Numbered from the stretch's first letter, positions 43,071 to 52,510 are shown. The stretch is DNA of 64,000 nucleotides from Parvicella sp963922585 (GCA_963922585.1 CAWUIK010000001.1:1-64000), one strand, 5' to 3'. Numbers and translations are program-made. The notes: generated by a model from the letters alone, not told the origin.

Positions 43071-44159
43071 TTATTGACAAATCACAAAAGGATCTGAATA
43101 TAAATCGCTACAAAATTTGAAACTTGAAGTAATTGGTCCGTATACCAACTCTCTGGTACTATTCAAAGAAAGTAAAATTGGATCTCCATTTATATTTCTT
43201 TCATTCAAAAAAGTAGTATTACGAGAGGCAAACAAACCTATACCTCCTACAACATTAGTAAAAATAGGTCTTTCTGTAACAATACCAGAAGCAGGTTCGT
43301 TAACTTCCATATAAGTATGAAGATTTTCATCTCCTACAACAACCTCAAACTCAAGTGCTCTAAATATTCTTTTTTCAATATCAGATTCTTCAGCATTTCC
43401 TTGTAATCTATTGGCTATAAATGTATAAAAACTTTCTCCTATGTAATTTTGAAAAAAATCGTTAGTGTTTGATTGTCCAGTCTGTCTTGAAATGGTAGTT
43501 GAGATTACTCTGTCATAAATAGTTCCATCTAATCTGTGTTCCTCAAACTTAAAAATTAATTTTACTTCATATCTTTTTCCATTTTCGGCTGAAGTCCATT
43601 CAACACCTAAATCACTGTATGAATTACTTCCTATTGAAGTTGTATTGGCAAAAGAAACACCATTGGGAGTAGTTACTTTTGTTCTAAAAAGCGAACTAAA
43701 ATTAACAATTCCAACTACACCAGATTCTGCTTGAACATTATACTGACCTTCGTTGATATTTACATCGATTTTGTATGTTGCATCATAATCAATTGAAGAT
43801 GGAACCCAATAATATACTTTTTGAGAATCTGAATAAAAAATACCTTCATCTATATCAGTGACATACATTTCTTGTAGAGGATAACTATCAATTTCAACAC
43901 CATTTTTAACTGCAGTAACTGTTCCAGAAACATTAGTAAACTCTGTACTATCATTAATCGGAGCATATGTAAAATTATCTCCATCGCCTAAATAAGACTT
44001 ATTGATTTTAACAAATTGAGTATCCACTGCTGGGTCAACAAAACCATAAACTACAGGTACAACTTCGTATGGTGCGTTTAACTCAAAATCTGTCTTACAA
44101 CTTCCAAAAGAAAGGGTTAGAACTGCTACTGTGATTTTCAAAAATGGTTTAATATTCAT
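43071..44159 (-). CDS. DUF4249-like lipoprotein
   Basis: A 362-residue lipoprotein (MNIKPFLKITV... SFGSC). The N-terminal PYEVVPVVYGFVDPAVDTQFVKINKSYLG block, a strand-rich core and GPITSSFKFCSDLYSDPFVICQ at the end resemble DUF4249, lipoproteins often linked to TonB-dependent transporters; none is adjacent here. The start at 44159 is chosen because a TAAATTTG box at 44181-44188 lies just upstream; a longer reading beginning at 44204 would start before that promoter. Confidence 0.65.
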   Translation of the reverse strand: MNIKPFLKITVAVLTLSFGSCKTDFELNAPYEVVPVVYGFVDPAVDTQFVKINKSYLGDGDNFTYAPINDSTEFTNVSGTVTAVKNGVEIDSYPLQEMYVTDIDEGIFYSDSQKVYYWVPSSIDYDATYKIDVNINEGQYNVQAESGVVGIVNFSSLFRTKVTTPNGVSFANTTSIGSNSYSDLGVEWTSAENGKRYEVKLIFKFEEHRLDGTIYDRVISTTISRQTGQSNTNDFFQNYIGESFYTFIANRLQGNAEESDIEKRIFRALEFEVVVGDENLHTYMEVNEPASGIVTERPIFTNVVGGIGLFASRNTTFLNERNINGDPILLSLNSTRELVYGPITSSFKFCSDLYSDPFVICQ

Positions 44160-44180
44160 TTGAAATTTTTTAATAAGCAG

Positions 44181-44188
44181 CAAATTTA
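44181..44188 (-). promoter_or_regulatory. -7 promoter element of DUF4249-like gene (TAAATTTG)
   Basis: Exact match on the minus strand, 21 bases before the ATG at 44159, and it decides the start choice. Confidence 0.6.
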
Positions 44189-44316
44189 ATAAAAATAAAT
44201 GCAAAATAACCTTATTTTTAACAAACGGTCAAATAATCTATTGCAACGGTGAGCATCTTTACTTGCAAATCCAATTTATCACGCTGAATAAATCATGAAT
44301 ATATGAACAAAAATTC

Positions 44317-44324
44317 TATTTTTG
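44317..44324 (+). promoter_or_regulatory. -7 promoter element of vanX-like gene (TATTTTTG)
   Basis: Exact TAnnTTTG, 14 bases before ATG 44339; it lies downstream of an in-frame ATG at 44303, which therefore cannot be the start of this transcript. Confidence 0.65.
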
Positions 44325-44338
44325 TGAAAACTAGTAAA

Positions 44339-45157
44339 ATGAGGATGCAACTTTTAATTGGGATTCTATTCGCGTTACCCTTTTTGATTTCTTGTGAAAA
44401 TAAAGAAAAAAAATTTGAGGTTCCCAATCAAAGTTCTCAATCCAAGATTTCTTCTTATGATTCAACTGCAATTGACGCTACATTTGTTTCGATGGAATTT
44501 ACTAAAGAAAAAGAAGTTATATGCGAATGGGATGATTATTTAAAATCCTTAAATTTAGTTAATATTCATAGTTTGGATTCTTCAATACAAGTAGAACTAA
44601 AATACAGTACTACCGACAATTTTATGGAAATGGATGTTTATGGATGTTTGGAAAATTGTTATCTCCAACCAGATGTAGCCGAAAGATTGGTTTTGTGCCA
44701 AAACAAACTTAAAGAAATTGACAGTAATCTATCTTTGTTGCTTTACGATGGAACAAGACCTAGATTGATTCAGCAATACATGTGGGATTTGTTGGATATG
44801 CCGTTGCACGAAAAAACAAAATTTGTAAGCAATCCCGCCAAAGGTTCATTGCACAATTTTGGGGCTGCTGTGGACATTACTCTGTATGATTTGAAACTTC
44901 AACAACCTTTGGACATGGGAACTCCATATGATTATATTGGCGTAAAAGCATGGCCTACAAAAGAACCCTCAATGCTGAAAGATAGTATTTTGACTCAAGC
45001 ACAAGTGGACAATAGAATTTTGCTTAGAAAAGTAATGCAAGCAGGAAATTTTTTCAATATCCAAACAGAATGGTGGCATTTCAATGCATGCTACAGAGAC
45101 AAAGCCATCGAATTGTATCACATTGTGGAAGGAGACACTAATTTGATTAAAATTTAA
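44339..45157 (+). CDS. D-Ala-D-Ala dipeptidase, VanX/DdpX-like (M15D), lipoprotein
   Basis: A 272-residue lipoprotein (FLISC lipobox). The M15D zinc site shows SLHNFGAAVDITLYD, with its His and Asp, and EWWHFN, with the last His; the catalytic Glu sits just before the Trp pair. LLLYDGTRPRLIQQYMW and LKYSTTDNFMEMDVYG are also family blocks. It should cleave D-Ala-D-Ala in the periplasm for peptidoglycan recycling; without vanH/vanA neighbours, vancomycin resistance is not implied. The promoter box sets the start at 44339 instead of 44303. Confidence 0.88.
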   Translation: MRMQLLIGILFALPFLISCENKEKKFEVPNQSSQSKISSYDSTAIDATFVSMEFTKEKEVICEWDDYLKSLNLVNIHSLDSSIQVELKYSTTDNFMEMDVYGCLENCYLQPDVAERLVLCQNKLKEIDSNLSLLLYDGTRPRLIQQYMWDLLDMPLHEKTKFVSNPAKGSLHNFGAAVDITLYDLKLQQPLDMGTPYDYIGVKAWPTKEPSMLKDSILTQAQVDNRILLRKVMQAGNFFNIQTEWWHFNACYRDKAIELYHIVEGDTNLIKI

Positions 45158-45169
45158 AAATATATACTA

Positions 45170-45851
45170 ATGAAAACTACTCTACAAAAAACTAAAAACT
45201 AAATTATTTAAATATTATTTATTTTCACTATTTATTACATCTATCTTCAGCGAATGCACTACACTATACAAAGGATACTTTGAACACAGTGTAATTTTGT
45301 CAGAACCTAATTACATTTATGTCAAAAAAGTTTCAGGTTCATCGTCAGCATTCTACTTTTTATTTTTGGGAGGCTCAGGAAAATCCAATATGATTGAACA
45401 CGCCAAAGAAGATTTGTATAGAAATGCGCAACTCCAAGACAATCAGGAAATCGCAAATGTTACAGTAAGTTAAACTTTCTCTACTGCGATTTTGTTTAGT
45501 AATAAAAAAATTGAAATCTATGCCGATGTTATTGAATGGGTGGTTGATAGTACTGAAAACAAACCAATCATTAACCGAGCAAAATCTTTTGAAAAAAATA
45601 AAACTAATGATGATCAGGAAAAAATTATTACTATTAATGCTTGCTATAGTCCTAGTAGCAGTGTCCTCAAAAAATATAAATCTGATTATGAAATAAAAGT
45701 TGGAGATGTTGTTCATCTAACATTAGAAAAAAAAGTAGGAATCATAACTTCAATAAAGGATAGGATATATACAATTGAATGTTTTGATAAATATGGCAAT
45801 AAAATAATTTTTGAAAAAATATATTCTCAATTTAGAAAAGTTGTTTGTTGA
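45170..45851 (+). pseudogene. Broken DUF6567/TRL-like lipoprotein gene
   Basis: One reading frame from about 45174 to 45851 encodes a protein like the TRL/DUF6567 lipoprotein family: GYFEHSVILSEPNYIYVKKV, FYFLFLGGSGKSNMIEHAKEDL, QEIANVTVS, then after a TAA at 45471-45473 the frame goes on with TFSTAILFSNKKIEIYADVIEW. That last block is the expected continuation of the family. At the 5' end the only ATG (45170) is in another frame and stops after ten codons at 45200. So the gene carries a probable one-base frameshift near 45199 plus a premature stop. A C-terminal extension (VGDVVHLTLEKKVGIITS...) remains readable. Confidence 0.72.
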
Positions 45852-45877
45852 CTTTAACAGCATAGTTCCTATTTTTG
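45848..45877 (+). promoter_or_regulatory. Promoter of ridA, TTG-N19-TATTTTTG
   Basis: TTG at 45848-45850, 19-base spacer, TATTTTTG at 45870-45877, 19 bases before the ATG. A textbook Bacteroidota promoter. Confidence 0.8.
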
Positions 45878-45896
45878 TGATATAAAATTAATTCAA

Positions 45897-46277
45897 ATGT
45901 CAAAAAAAGTAATTTTCACTTCAACTGCTCCTACTCCCATTGGGCCATACAGCCAAGCAATTTTAAAAAACGACACACTTTATGCAAGTGGTCAGATTGC
46001 TATCAATCCAAGCACTGGTGATTTAGAAATGGATTCTATTCCAGCAGAAACGCATCAAGTGATGCAAAACATTAAAGCTGTTTTGGAAGCGGCCAACATG
46101 ACTTTTGATGATATTATTAAGTGTAGTATTTTCCTAAGTGATATGAATAACTTTGGACAAGTGAACGAAGTATATGGAAGTTATTTCACAAAAGATTTTC
46201 CTGCTAGAGAAACTGTAGAAGTATCTTGCCTTCCAAAAAATGTGAATGTAGAAATTAGTTTTGTCGCTTCAAAATAA
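45897..46277 (+). CDS. ridA: RidA family enamine/imine deaminase
   Basis: A 126-residue RidA (YjgF/UK114) protein that hydrolyses reactive enamine/imine intermediates such as 2-aminoacrylate. APTPIGPYSQAI at the start, and near the end the active-site Arg in FPARETVEVSCLPKNVNVEISFVA, mark the RidA subfamily. It is preceded by an excellent promoter and followed three bases later by a membrane-protein gene. Confidence 0.93.
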   Translation: MSKKVIFTSTAPTPIGPYSQAILKNDTLYASGQIAINPSTGDLEMDSIPAETHQVMQNIKAVLEAANMTFDDIIKCSIFLSDMNNFGQVNEVYGSYFTKDFPARETVEVSCLPKNVNVEISFVASK

Positions 46278-46280
46278 AAC

Positions 46281-46763
46281 ATGGAAGCACCTGATGATGA
46301 AGTTGTTTTTGGAAAAAATAAAGTTAAGATAGAATTTATTAACCTCAGCAAAAAAATACGCGTTTTCAATATTTTAGGAAAAATAGAACTCTTATTTTTT
46401 ATACTGATTCTAATCTTGTTTGTTTTAAATCTTTTGAGATTTCCTCTGTTTCTTGATTTGGTCTATTACCTAGATTATTCTGAATTTGAAAGACATTTTA
46501 ATAGATATGTTCTATTTGGAAATTTTGCTAATTTTTTATATTTTTTAGCGTTATGCATTTGTTATTATGGCTCTTATAAGATTTATCAAAAACTCAAAAA
46601 CGAAAAACTTAACAAAGCGGGAGCATTATTTTATGTTTTCCAAAGTGGAATATTCATCGTTTTTTTGATACAATATCTTAACTTCACCTATTTTTTAGCC
46701 ATATTAACTCTTATTAAAATGATAATTACATATAAAATAACTAACCCCAAATTTAAATCTTAA
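46281..46763 (+). CDS. Hypothetical four-helix membrane protein
   Basis: A 160-residue protein of unknown family. After a charged N-terminal tail (EAPDDEVVFGKNKVKIEF), it shows four hydrophobic helices (about 33-58, 78-98, 115-130, 132-150). It starts three bases after ridA and is probably co-transcribed, but no functional link is evident. Confidence 0.55.
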   Translation: MEAPDDEVVFGKNKVKIEFINLSKKIRVFNILGKIELLFFILILILFVLNLLRFPLFLDLVYYLDYSEFERHFNRYVLFGNFANFLYFLALCICYYGSYKIYQKLKNEKLNKAGALFYVFQSGIFIVFLIQYLNFTYFLAILTLIKMIITYKITNPKFKS

Positions 46764-46791
46764 GCATTAACTTTGCTAAAAAAACTACAAA

Positions 46792-47511
46792 ATGAAAAAA
46801 AACATCCTAATTCTATTAACCGTTTTCGCATTTACAAATTGTAATCAAGAAACTACAGTTGAAAACAATAATGAAAATCCCCAAAAAGGATCAACTCAAG
46901 ACGCAACAAATCAGATAGTTGAAAACAAGTTGACAGAAATTGAAATGGAAAATCAAGAAAAAGAGTTCTCTTTGATAGAAGATTATGCGCTTTTAGACAC
47001 CAAAGAAAAATTAGAAGCAAAATTTGACAAAAGTCATCTTGAAGATGGATTCTCAGTGTATGCAGAAGGTACTGTGGAACTTCCACATACTATTCTTACC
47101 AATCCAGAAAACGGGCATATAATAAAATATGTTTGGAAAGAATCCAACCCAAATGAATTAGGTTCGATAGAAGTTCAATACATTTTGTGGAACGAAGATT
47201 ATGAAAATACGGGTTCTCAGAAAATTAGTTCTGAGTGTGGTATCTATACTGGAATGCCCCTAAAAGATTTGAAAGCTTGGAATGGAAAAGATTTTATGTT
47301 CTCTGGTTTTGGATGGGATTACGCTGGAGGTATTTTTAGTCAGCCTAATACAAAAATATACGATTGCAAAACCAACATAACTTTAGGCCTAGAATACGAC
47401 ACGAATTATGATGAATATAATTTTGTAATGGGCGATGTTGAACTCACTACAGCAGATGAAAAAACATTAAATGCACCGATTATTATATCCGATTTGACAA
47501 TTTATCTTTAA
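46792..47511 (+). CDS. Hypothetical lipoprotein
   Basis: A 239-residue lipoprotein (FAFTNC lipobox). Residues 20-65 are a low-complexity Asn/Gln/Glu linker; the remaining domain (from about 70) is mixed beta with FSVYAEGTVELPHT, CGIYTGMPLKDLKAWNGKDFMFSGFGWDYAGG and a closing LNAPIIISDLTIYL. The GIYTGMPLKDL...NGKDF segment looks like a domain seen in other Bacteroidota lipoproteins, of unknown function. It overlaps the next gene by one base. Confidence 0.58.
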   Translation: MKKNILILLTVFAFTNCNQETTVENNNENPQKGSTQDATNQIVENKLTEIEMENQEKEFSLIEDYALLDTKEKLEAKFDKSHLEDGFSVYAEGTVELPHTILTNPENGHIIKYVWKESNPNELGSIEVQYILWNEDYENTGSQKISSECGIYTGMPLKDLKAWNGKDFMFSGFGWDYAGGIFSQPNTKIYDCKTNITLGLEYDTNYDEYNFVMGDVELTTADEKTLNAPIIISDLTIYL

Positions 47512-48089
47512 TGAAACTGTATATCATCATATTATTTTTGAGTTCAATTAACTTTGCTTTTGGACAAAATAAATTTGAAAAAGAAAGCAGAATAAACACA
47601 GATGAAGTTCCTGAGAAAGGATTACAATTTATAAGTAAAGTTATTACTTCATCCAAAGTAAAATGGTATTTCGAACAAGGATTGACAGTTAATTCCTACG
47701 AAGCAAAAACTAAAATTTCGAATAGAAAATACAGTATAGAATTTGATACGTTTTTCAACATTCAAGATGTTGAGATAGAAATATCCCAAAGCGAAATGCC
47801 AAAACCTACTATTTCCAAAATAGAAATGGTTTTGGATAGTATTTACAAAAAACACGCTATTTCTAAAATTCAAATTCAATATCAAAGTGATGAAAACACT
47901 CTAATTGAAGTAATTAACAAGAATAGTATTGAAAATCTTTCTCCAAATGTAAAAACACAATATGAAATCATTGTGAAATGTAAATCCACAGGCAGACCGA
48001 AACTTTATGAGTTTACATTTGATACAGAAGGTAAACTAATTAGTAAAAAAGAACTCATCTTCAATACTTCAGACCACCTTGAATATTAG
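47511..48089 (+). CDS. Hypothetical exported protein, PepSY-like
   Basis: A 192-residue exported protein (signal peptide ending AFGQ). The rest alternates strands and helices in two halves, RINTDEVPEKGLQFISKVI and ...YEFTFDTEGKLISKKELI, which is like PepSY-type (beta-lactamase-inhibitor-like) periplasmic proteins of Bacteroidota. It overlaps the upstream lipoprotein gene by one base and the DUF2490 gene by 11, so the three are one operon. Confidence 0.55.
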   Translation: MKLYIIILFLSSINFAFGQNKFEKESRINTDEVPEKGLQFISKVITSSKVKWYFEQGLTVNSYEAKTKISNRKYSIEFDTFFNIQDVEIEISQSEMPKPTISKIEMVLDSIYKKHAISKIQIQYQSDENTLIEVINKNSIENLSPNVKTQYEIIVKCKSTGRPKLYEFTFDTEGKLISKKELIFNTSDHLEY

Positions 48090-48762
48090 AACATTCATAT
48101 CATTTTTATTTTTCATTTCCCCAATTCTTCTCTTGGGACAAAGTGATTATGTGATGGGGATGCTTCCTTCAATTAATCTAAATAAAAGCCTTGAAAAAGA
48201 TTGGAATTTAAATCTCAAATTAGAATCTAGGCAAGCGATGAGTGAAGGTGTTTTTGGTGGTGATAGCTATGATAAATATTCAGTTTTACTGAATGATTTT
48301 GCCATAATGACAGGTAAAAAAGTAGGTCTTAACAATAGTATTGCAGTAGGTTTTTTATTGCGTTTAGAAGACAATGAGTTTCAATACAGAACTACACAAC
48401 AATTTAATATTCTAAAAAAATATGATTATTTTAGACTTGCTTATCGATTGGTTACAGACCAAACTTTTTCCGCTTCTAACTTTCCAGAATTTAGATTCAG
48501 AAAAAGAGTAACAATGGAGGTGCCATTCAACGGGACATCTTTGGACCCGAAAGAGTTTTATGCAAAAATAAACAATGAATATCTTCATTCCATAGAAAAT
48601 AATGAATATGATCTCGAAATTAGATTGATTCCAATGATTGGATATCAGTTTAATAAAAGTAATAAGTTTGAATTTGGAATAGATTATAGAGTTGATTCAT
48701 TTGTTAATTCCTTTTCGAGTCATAGTTTTTGGACTAGTTTGAATTGGTATTTAAAGATTTAG
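48079..48762 (+). CDS. DUF2490 outer-membrane beta-barrel protein
   Basis: A 227-residue exported barrel of the DUF2490 family: after the signal (ending LLLGQ), strands such as WNLNLKLESRQAMSEG, YRTTQQFNILKKYDYFRLAYRLVTDQ and the ending SHSFWTSLNWYLKI are typical. The start is TTG inside the previous gene's end, so it is coupled to it. Function unknown; a small outer-membrane pore or structural barrel is likely. Confidence 0.7.
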   Translation: MNIRTFISFLFFISPILLLGQSDYVMGMLPSINLNKSLEKDWNLNLKLESRQAMSEGVFGGDSYDKYSVLLNDFAIMTGKKVGLNNSIAVGFLLRLEDNEFQYRTTQQFNILKKYDYFRLAYRLVTDQTFSASNFPEFRFRKRVTMEVPFNGTSLDPKEFYAKINNEYLHSIENNEYDLEIRLIPMIGYQFNKSNKFEFGIDYRVDSFVNSFSSHSFWTSLNWYLKI

Positions 48763-48766
48763 AAAA

Positions 48767-50893
48767 ATGCAAATAGACCTTCAGAGTAGCAAAGATTTAG
48801 AATTTAACGTTGTTTGTGAATTACTTTCAAACTATTGTAAGTCACAAAAAGCAAAAGAAAACGCGACCAAAATCAATTATTTTGATGATCTAAACTCACT
48901 TCAAAAAGAACTAAATCTAATAGAAGAAATCAAAATCATTCACGAAAGTGAAAACACTTCCTTTCCGCATCCCAATTCGGAAGATATAGACCACGCTTTA
49001 AAAATTCTAAGAATTGAAAACGGAGTACTTATTTTACATGAATTAATAAAAGTTTATAATCTTTGCATCAGTACCAAACACCTCATAGACTTTGCTGAAA
49101 AGCACAAAAACGAAGCACTTTTAGTATTTGAAGCCTGTAGTCATATCAATCAAATAGATGTGGTTTTGAAAATGATTTGTGAAGTTTTAGATGAAAAAAA
49201 ATTGGACATCAAAGACGATGCAACACCACAACTTTTGAAAATTAGAACTAACCAAAAATCCAATTGGAATGCCTTAAACAGAAATTTTGAAAGAGTTTTA
49301 AGGAAATACAAACAAGATAATATCATTGGCGAAGTTGAAGAAGCTTTTTTAGACAATAAGAGAGTTTTGTCTGTTTTTTCGCAATACAAAAAAAGAGTGA
49401 GTGGAAGAGTAGTAGGTTCAAGCGCCAAAGGTACCTACACCTACATTGAACCATCGGAAAATATTGAACTCAACAAATCGCAAGAAAAGTTGCTATTGGA
49501 AGAAAAAAACGAACTTTTTAAAATTCTTGAAAAACTTACATTTCAACTCAGAGGCGAAAAGAAAAACTTGAGTGCCTTTCAAAGATTATTGGTGCGTTTT
49601 GATTTGCTCAATGCGAAAGTCATTTTTGCTCAAAGTTATGGTGGGATCAAACCAAAAATAAATAAAGAGCGAAATATGTATTGGCAAAATGCCAAACATC
49701 CATTATTATTACTCAAAAACAAAAGTTTAAACCTTCCTACATTTGGTCAGGAAATTCACCTCAATGAATCACAAAAGTTTTTAATCATCTCTGGCCCTAA
49801 TGCTGGGGGTAAATCCATTACTTTAAAAACTGTGGGCCTTCTTCAAATGATGCTGCAATCGGGACTTTACGTTCCTGTGGATGATGTGAGCGAATTTTGT
49901 TGGTTTGAAAAAGTACTTTCGGACATTGGCGACAATCAATCCATAGAAAATCAATTGAGCACCTACAGTTATCGCCTGCAAAGAATGAAGTTTTTTCTGG
50001 ATGATGCGAATGATAACACTCTTTTGTTGCTCGATGAATTTGGAAGTGGCTCCGATCCAGAATTAGGAGGTGCAATGGCTGAGGTTTTTTATGAAGAATT
50101 GTATCATAAAAATTTATTTGCAGTCATTACAACACATTATACCAACATCAAAGTTCTTACTTCATCTCTTCCAAATGCTGTGAATGCCTGTATGCTTTTT
50201 GACACCAAAGAATTAAAGCCACTTTACCAACTTTCTATTGGTCAGCCGGGTTCTTCTTTCACTTTTGAAGTGGCAAAATACAACCAAATCGACAATGAAT
50301 TAATTCAAAGAGCAAAAGAAAAGGTTTCAGAAAGTAAAATTAACTTTGACAATCTTACTGTTGATTTACAGATTGAGAAATCCAAACTCAAAAAAATCAG
50401 TTCTCAGCAATTTCAATCCAATGCTACAGCACAAAAGATGATCAGAGATTTTGAGACTAAATTGGAAAAACTCAACGACAAATATGAGCGCCATACACAA
50501 TATTTTGAGCAAAACAATAAGTTCATCACTACTGGAAAGAAAATTTATGACTTAATTAAAAAGTACAAAACGCACAAAACCAACAAAGCGCTCAACGAGG
50601 AGGTTAAAAAGTTTATCGCAATGGAAAAAAGCAAAATTCTAGAACAAGAAAAACCGCTTGTTTTTGCCAAACCCATTACACTTCCCGATTTACCCAAAAT
50701 TAAGAAGAAAAAAAGTACCGAAAAACCCATTATACCTTTACCCGAAAAACCTCAAAAAGAATACAAAGTAGGTGATTTGGTGAAAATTAAAAACCAAACT
50801 TCAAAAGGAACTATCGAAGAAATCAAAGGTAAAAAAATCACCGTTTTGATTGGTAATTTTAGATTCACAACGCAGCTATCTGAGATAGAGTAA
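48767..50893 (+). CDS. mutS2: MutS2-family ATPase lacking the Smr nuclease domain
   Basis: A 708-residue MutS-family protein. The clamp and lever region occupies 1-320, the Walker A GPNAGGKS is at 343-350, and Walker B/signature LLLLDEFGSGSDPELGGAMAE follows, then a coiled coil and a small C-terminal KOW-like beta domain (VGDLVKIKNQTSKGTIEEI). Classical MutS2 (about 780 residues) ends with an Smr endonuclease domain; none is present here, as is usual for Bacteroidota. Role is likely in suppressing recombination or in ribosome collision rescue. Confidence 0.85.
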   Translation: MQIDLQSSKDLEFNVVCELLSNYCKSQKAKENATKINYFDDLNSLQKELNLIEEIKIIHESENTSFPHPNSEDIDHALKILRIENGVLILHELIKVYNLCISTKHLIDFAEKHKNEALLVFEACSHINQIDVVLKMICEVLDEKKLDIKDDATPQLLKIRTNQKSNWNALNRNFERVLRKYKQDNIIGEVEEAFLDNKRVLSVFSQYKKRVSGRVVGSSAKGTYTYIEPSENIELNKSQEKLLLEEKNELFKILEKLTFQLRGEKKNLSAFQRLLVRFDLLNAKVIFAQSYGGIKPKINKERNMYWQNAKHPLLLLKNKSLNLPTFGQEIHLNESQKFLIISGPNAGGKSITLKTVGLLQMMLQSGLYVPVDDVSEFCWFEKVLSDIGDNQSIENQLSTYSYRLQRMKFFLDDANDNTLLLLDEFGSGSDPELGGAMAEVFYEELYHKNLFAVITTHYTNIKVLTSSLPNAVNACMLFDTKELKPLYQLSIGQPGSSFTFEVAKYNQIDNELIQRAKEKVSESKINFDNLTVDLQIEKSKLKKISSQQFQSNATAQKMIRDFETKLEKLNDKYERHTQYFEQNNKFITTGKKIYDLIKKYKTHKTNKALNEEVKKFIAMEKSKILEQEKPLVFAKPITLPDLPKIKKKKSTEKPIIPLPEKPQKEYKVGDLVKIKNQTSKGTIEEIKGKKITVLIGNFRFTTQLSEIE

Positions 50894-50937
50894 ACAGTTT
50901 TTAATTCATTTTTTTCGCTTTCAATGAACTAATTCTT

Positions 50938-50945
50938 TAAATTTG
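50938..50945 (+). promoter_or_regulatory. -7 promoter element of GMC gene (TAAATTTG)
   Basis: Exact TAnnTTTG, 17 bases before the ATG of the GMC oxidoreductase. Confidence 0.55.
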
Positions 50946-50962
50946 TTTCCTAAGTAGATGTT

Positions 50963-52510
50963 ATGGAATACGATTATATCATAGTGGGGTCAGGATTTGG
51001 GGGAAGTGTTTCTGCATTGCGCCTTTCTCAGAAAGGCTATAAAGTTCTTGTGATTGAAAAAGGGAAATGGTATGATGGCAAAGATTTTCCTAAAACCAAT
51101 TGGCAATTAAGAAAGTGGTTATGGTTGCCAAAATTTAAGTTTTTTGGCATCATGAAAATGACTTACTTTAGACATGTAGGTATCTTGAGTGGCGTGGGAG
51201 TTGGCGGTGGTTCATTGGTTTATGCCAATACTTTACCTAAACCCAAAAATAAATTTTACACAACTGGTTCTTGGGCTGGAATTACAAATTGGGAAGAAGA
51301 GTTAGCCCCTTATTATGATGTAGCCTCAAAAATGCTTGGTGCAGCCAAAAACCCCAAACTTTTCGATAGTGATTTGAATTTACAAAAATTGGCAAATTAT
51401 ATAGGAAAAGAAGAAGCCTTCTCCCCTACTGATGTTGCTGTATTTTTTGGCACACCCAACAAAGAAGTAGACGACCCTTATTTCGATGGAAAAGGTCCCA
51501 AAAGAGTCGGTTGCAATCATTGTGGAAAATGTATGACGGGATGCCCTAACAATTCAAAAAATACACTTGATAAAAACTATCTTTACCTTGCTCAACAACT
51601 AGGTTGTGAAATCTTAGCAGAACATGAAGTAAAAGACATCCAATTCAACGAAAAGGAAAAATCCTACAACGTTGTTTTTAAAAAATCAACAAGTTATTTT
51701 TCTAAAGCCAAATCAGTAAAAAGTAAAGGAGTTGTGTTATCAGGAGGTGTACTTGGAACCGTAAGACTTTTGATGAAACTGAAGAAAAAATCACTTCCCA
51801 ACCTTTCAGAAAGATTAGGAGAGTTTGTGAGAACAAATAATGAAGCTTTAATATTTAATGTCACTTTAGACCCTAAAACTGATTATTCAAAGGGCGTAGC
51901 TATTGGTTCGATTGTAGATGTAGATGAAAACAGTCATTTAGAGCCTGTAAGATATGGAAAAGGCTCAGGTTTTTGGAGAATATTGATGTGGCCTATGGTA
52001 ACTGAGAAAAATTTCTTCATAAGAATACTTAAATTAATGGCACTTCCTTTTACTGCTCCTATAAAATGGATTAAAATTTATACTGTAAAAGATTTTGCAA
52101 AAAAATCTTCCATCCTACTATTTATGCAAGATTTAGACAGCACAATAACTTTTAAGAAAAAATGGTTTAGAATTGGAACTAAAGTTACCAAAGGTAAAAA
52201 CCCATCTGCTTTCATTCCAGAGGCACACGATTTAGCCAAAAAACATGCTGAACTCACAAATGCTAAATCTGTGGTCGTTGCATCAGAAACCCTATCAGGA
52301 ATCCCCTCTACCGCTCATATTTTAGGTGGATGTGTAATGGGAAAAAATAAAGAAGAAGGCGTAATAAACGAAAACAATGAAGTTTTTGGTTATCCCAATA
52401 TGTATGTTTGTGATGGTTCAATGATCAGTGCCAATCCAGGTGTTAATCCTTCTTTAAGTATTACCGCAATTTCTGAGAGAGCGATGAGTAAGATTGGAGT
52501 TAAAGAGTAA
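50963..52510 (+). CDS. GMC-type FAD oxidoreductase (cholesterol-oxidase-like)
   Basis: A 515-residue FAD enzyme. The dinucleotide fold GSGFGGS is at 9-15, GVGVGGGSLVYAN is the GMC FAD loop, and the C-terminal GGCVMG / NPGVNPSLSITAISERA block is present. A four-Cys cluster C184-x2-C187-x2-C190-x3-C194 lies in GCNHCGKCMTGCPNNS, as in bacterial cholesterol-oxidase-like GMC proteins, and could hold an iron-sulfur centre or structural metal. Substrate is unknown; a sterol-like or long-chain alcohol is a guess. It has its own promoter. Confidence 0.85.
   Translation: MEYDYIIVGSGFGGSVSALRLSQKGYKVLVIEKGKWYDGKDFPKTNWQLRKWLWLPKFKFFGIMKMTYFRHVGILSGVGVGGGSLVYANTLPKPKNKFYTTGSWAGITNWEEELAPYYDVASKMLGAAKNPKLFDSDLNLQKLANYIGKEEAFSPTDVAVFFGTPNKEVDDPYFDGKGPKRVGCNHCGKCMTGCPNNSKNTLDKNYLYLAQQLGCEILAEHEVKDIQFNEKEKSYNVVFKKSTSYFSKAKSVKSKGVVLSGGVLGTVRLLMKLKKKSLPNLSERLGEFVRTNNEALIFNVTLDPKTDYSKGVAIGSIVDVDENSHLEPVRYGKGSGFWRILMWPMVTEKNFFIRILKLMALPFTAPIKWIKIYTVKDFAKKSSILLFMQDLDSTITFKKKWFRIGTKVTKGKNPSAFIPEAHDLAKKHAELTNAKSVVVASETLSGIPSTAHILGGCVMGKNKEEGVINENNEVFGYPNMYVCDGSMISANPGVNPSLSITAISERAMSKIGVKE

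Noticed and set aside
44339..45157. Vancomycin resistance cluster
   Set aside because: Only a VanX-like dipeptidase is present; no vanH, ligase or vanRS genes are nearby.
45492..45851. Independent small gene starting at TTG 45492
   Set aside because: It is in the same frame as the upstream DUF6567-like coding and continues that family past a stop codon, so it is better explained as the 3' part of a pseudogene.
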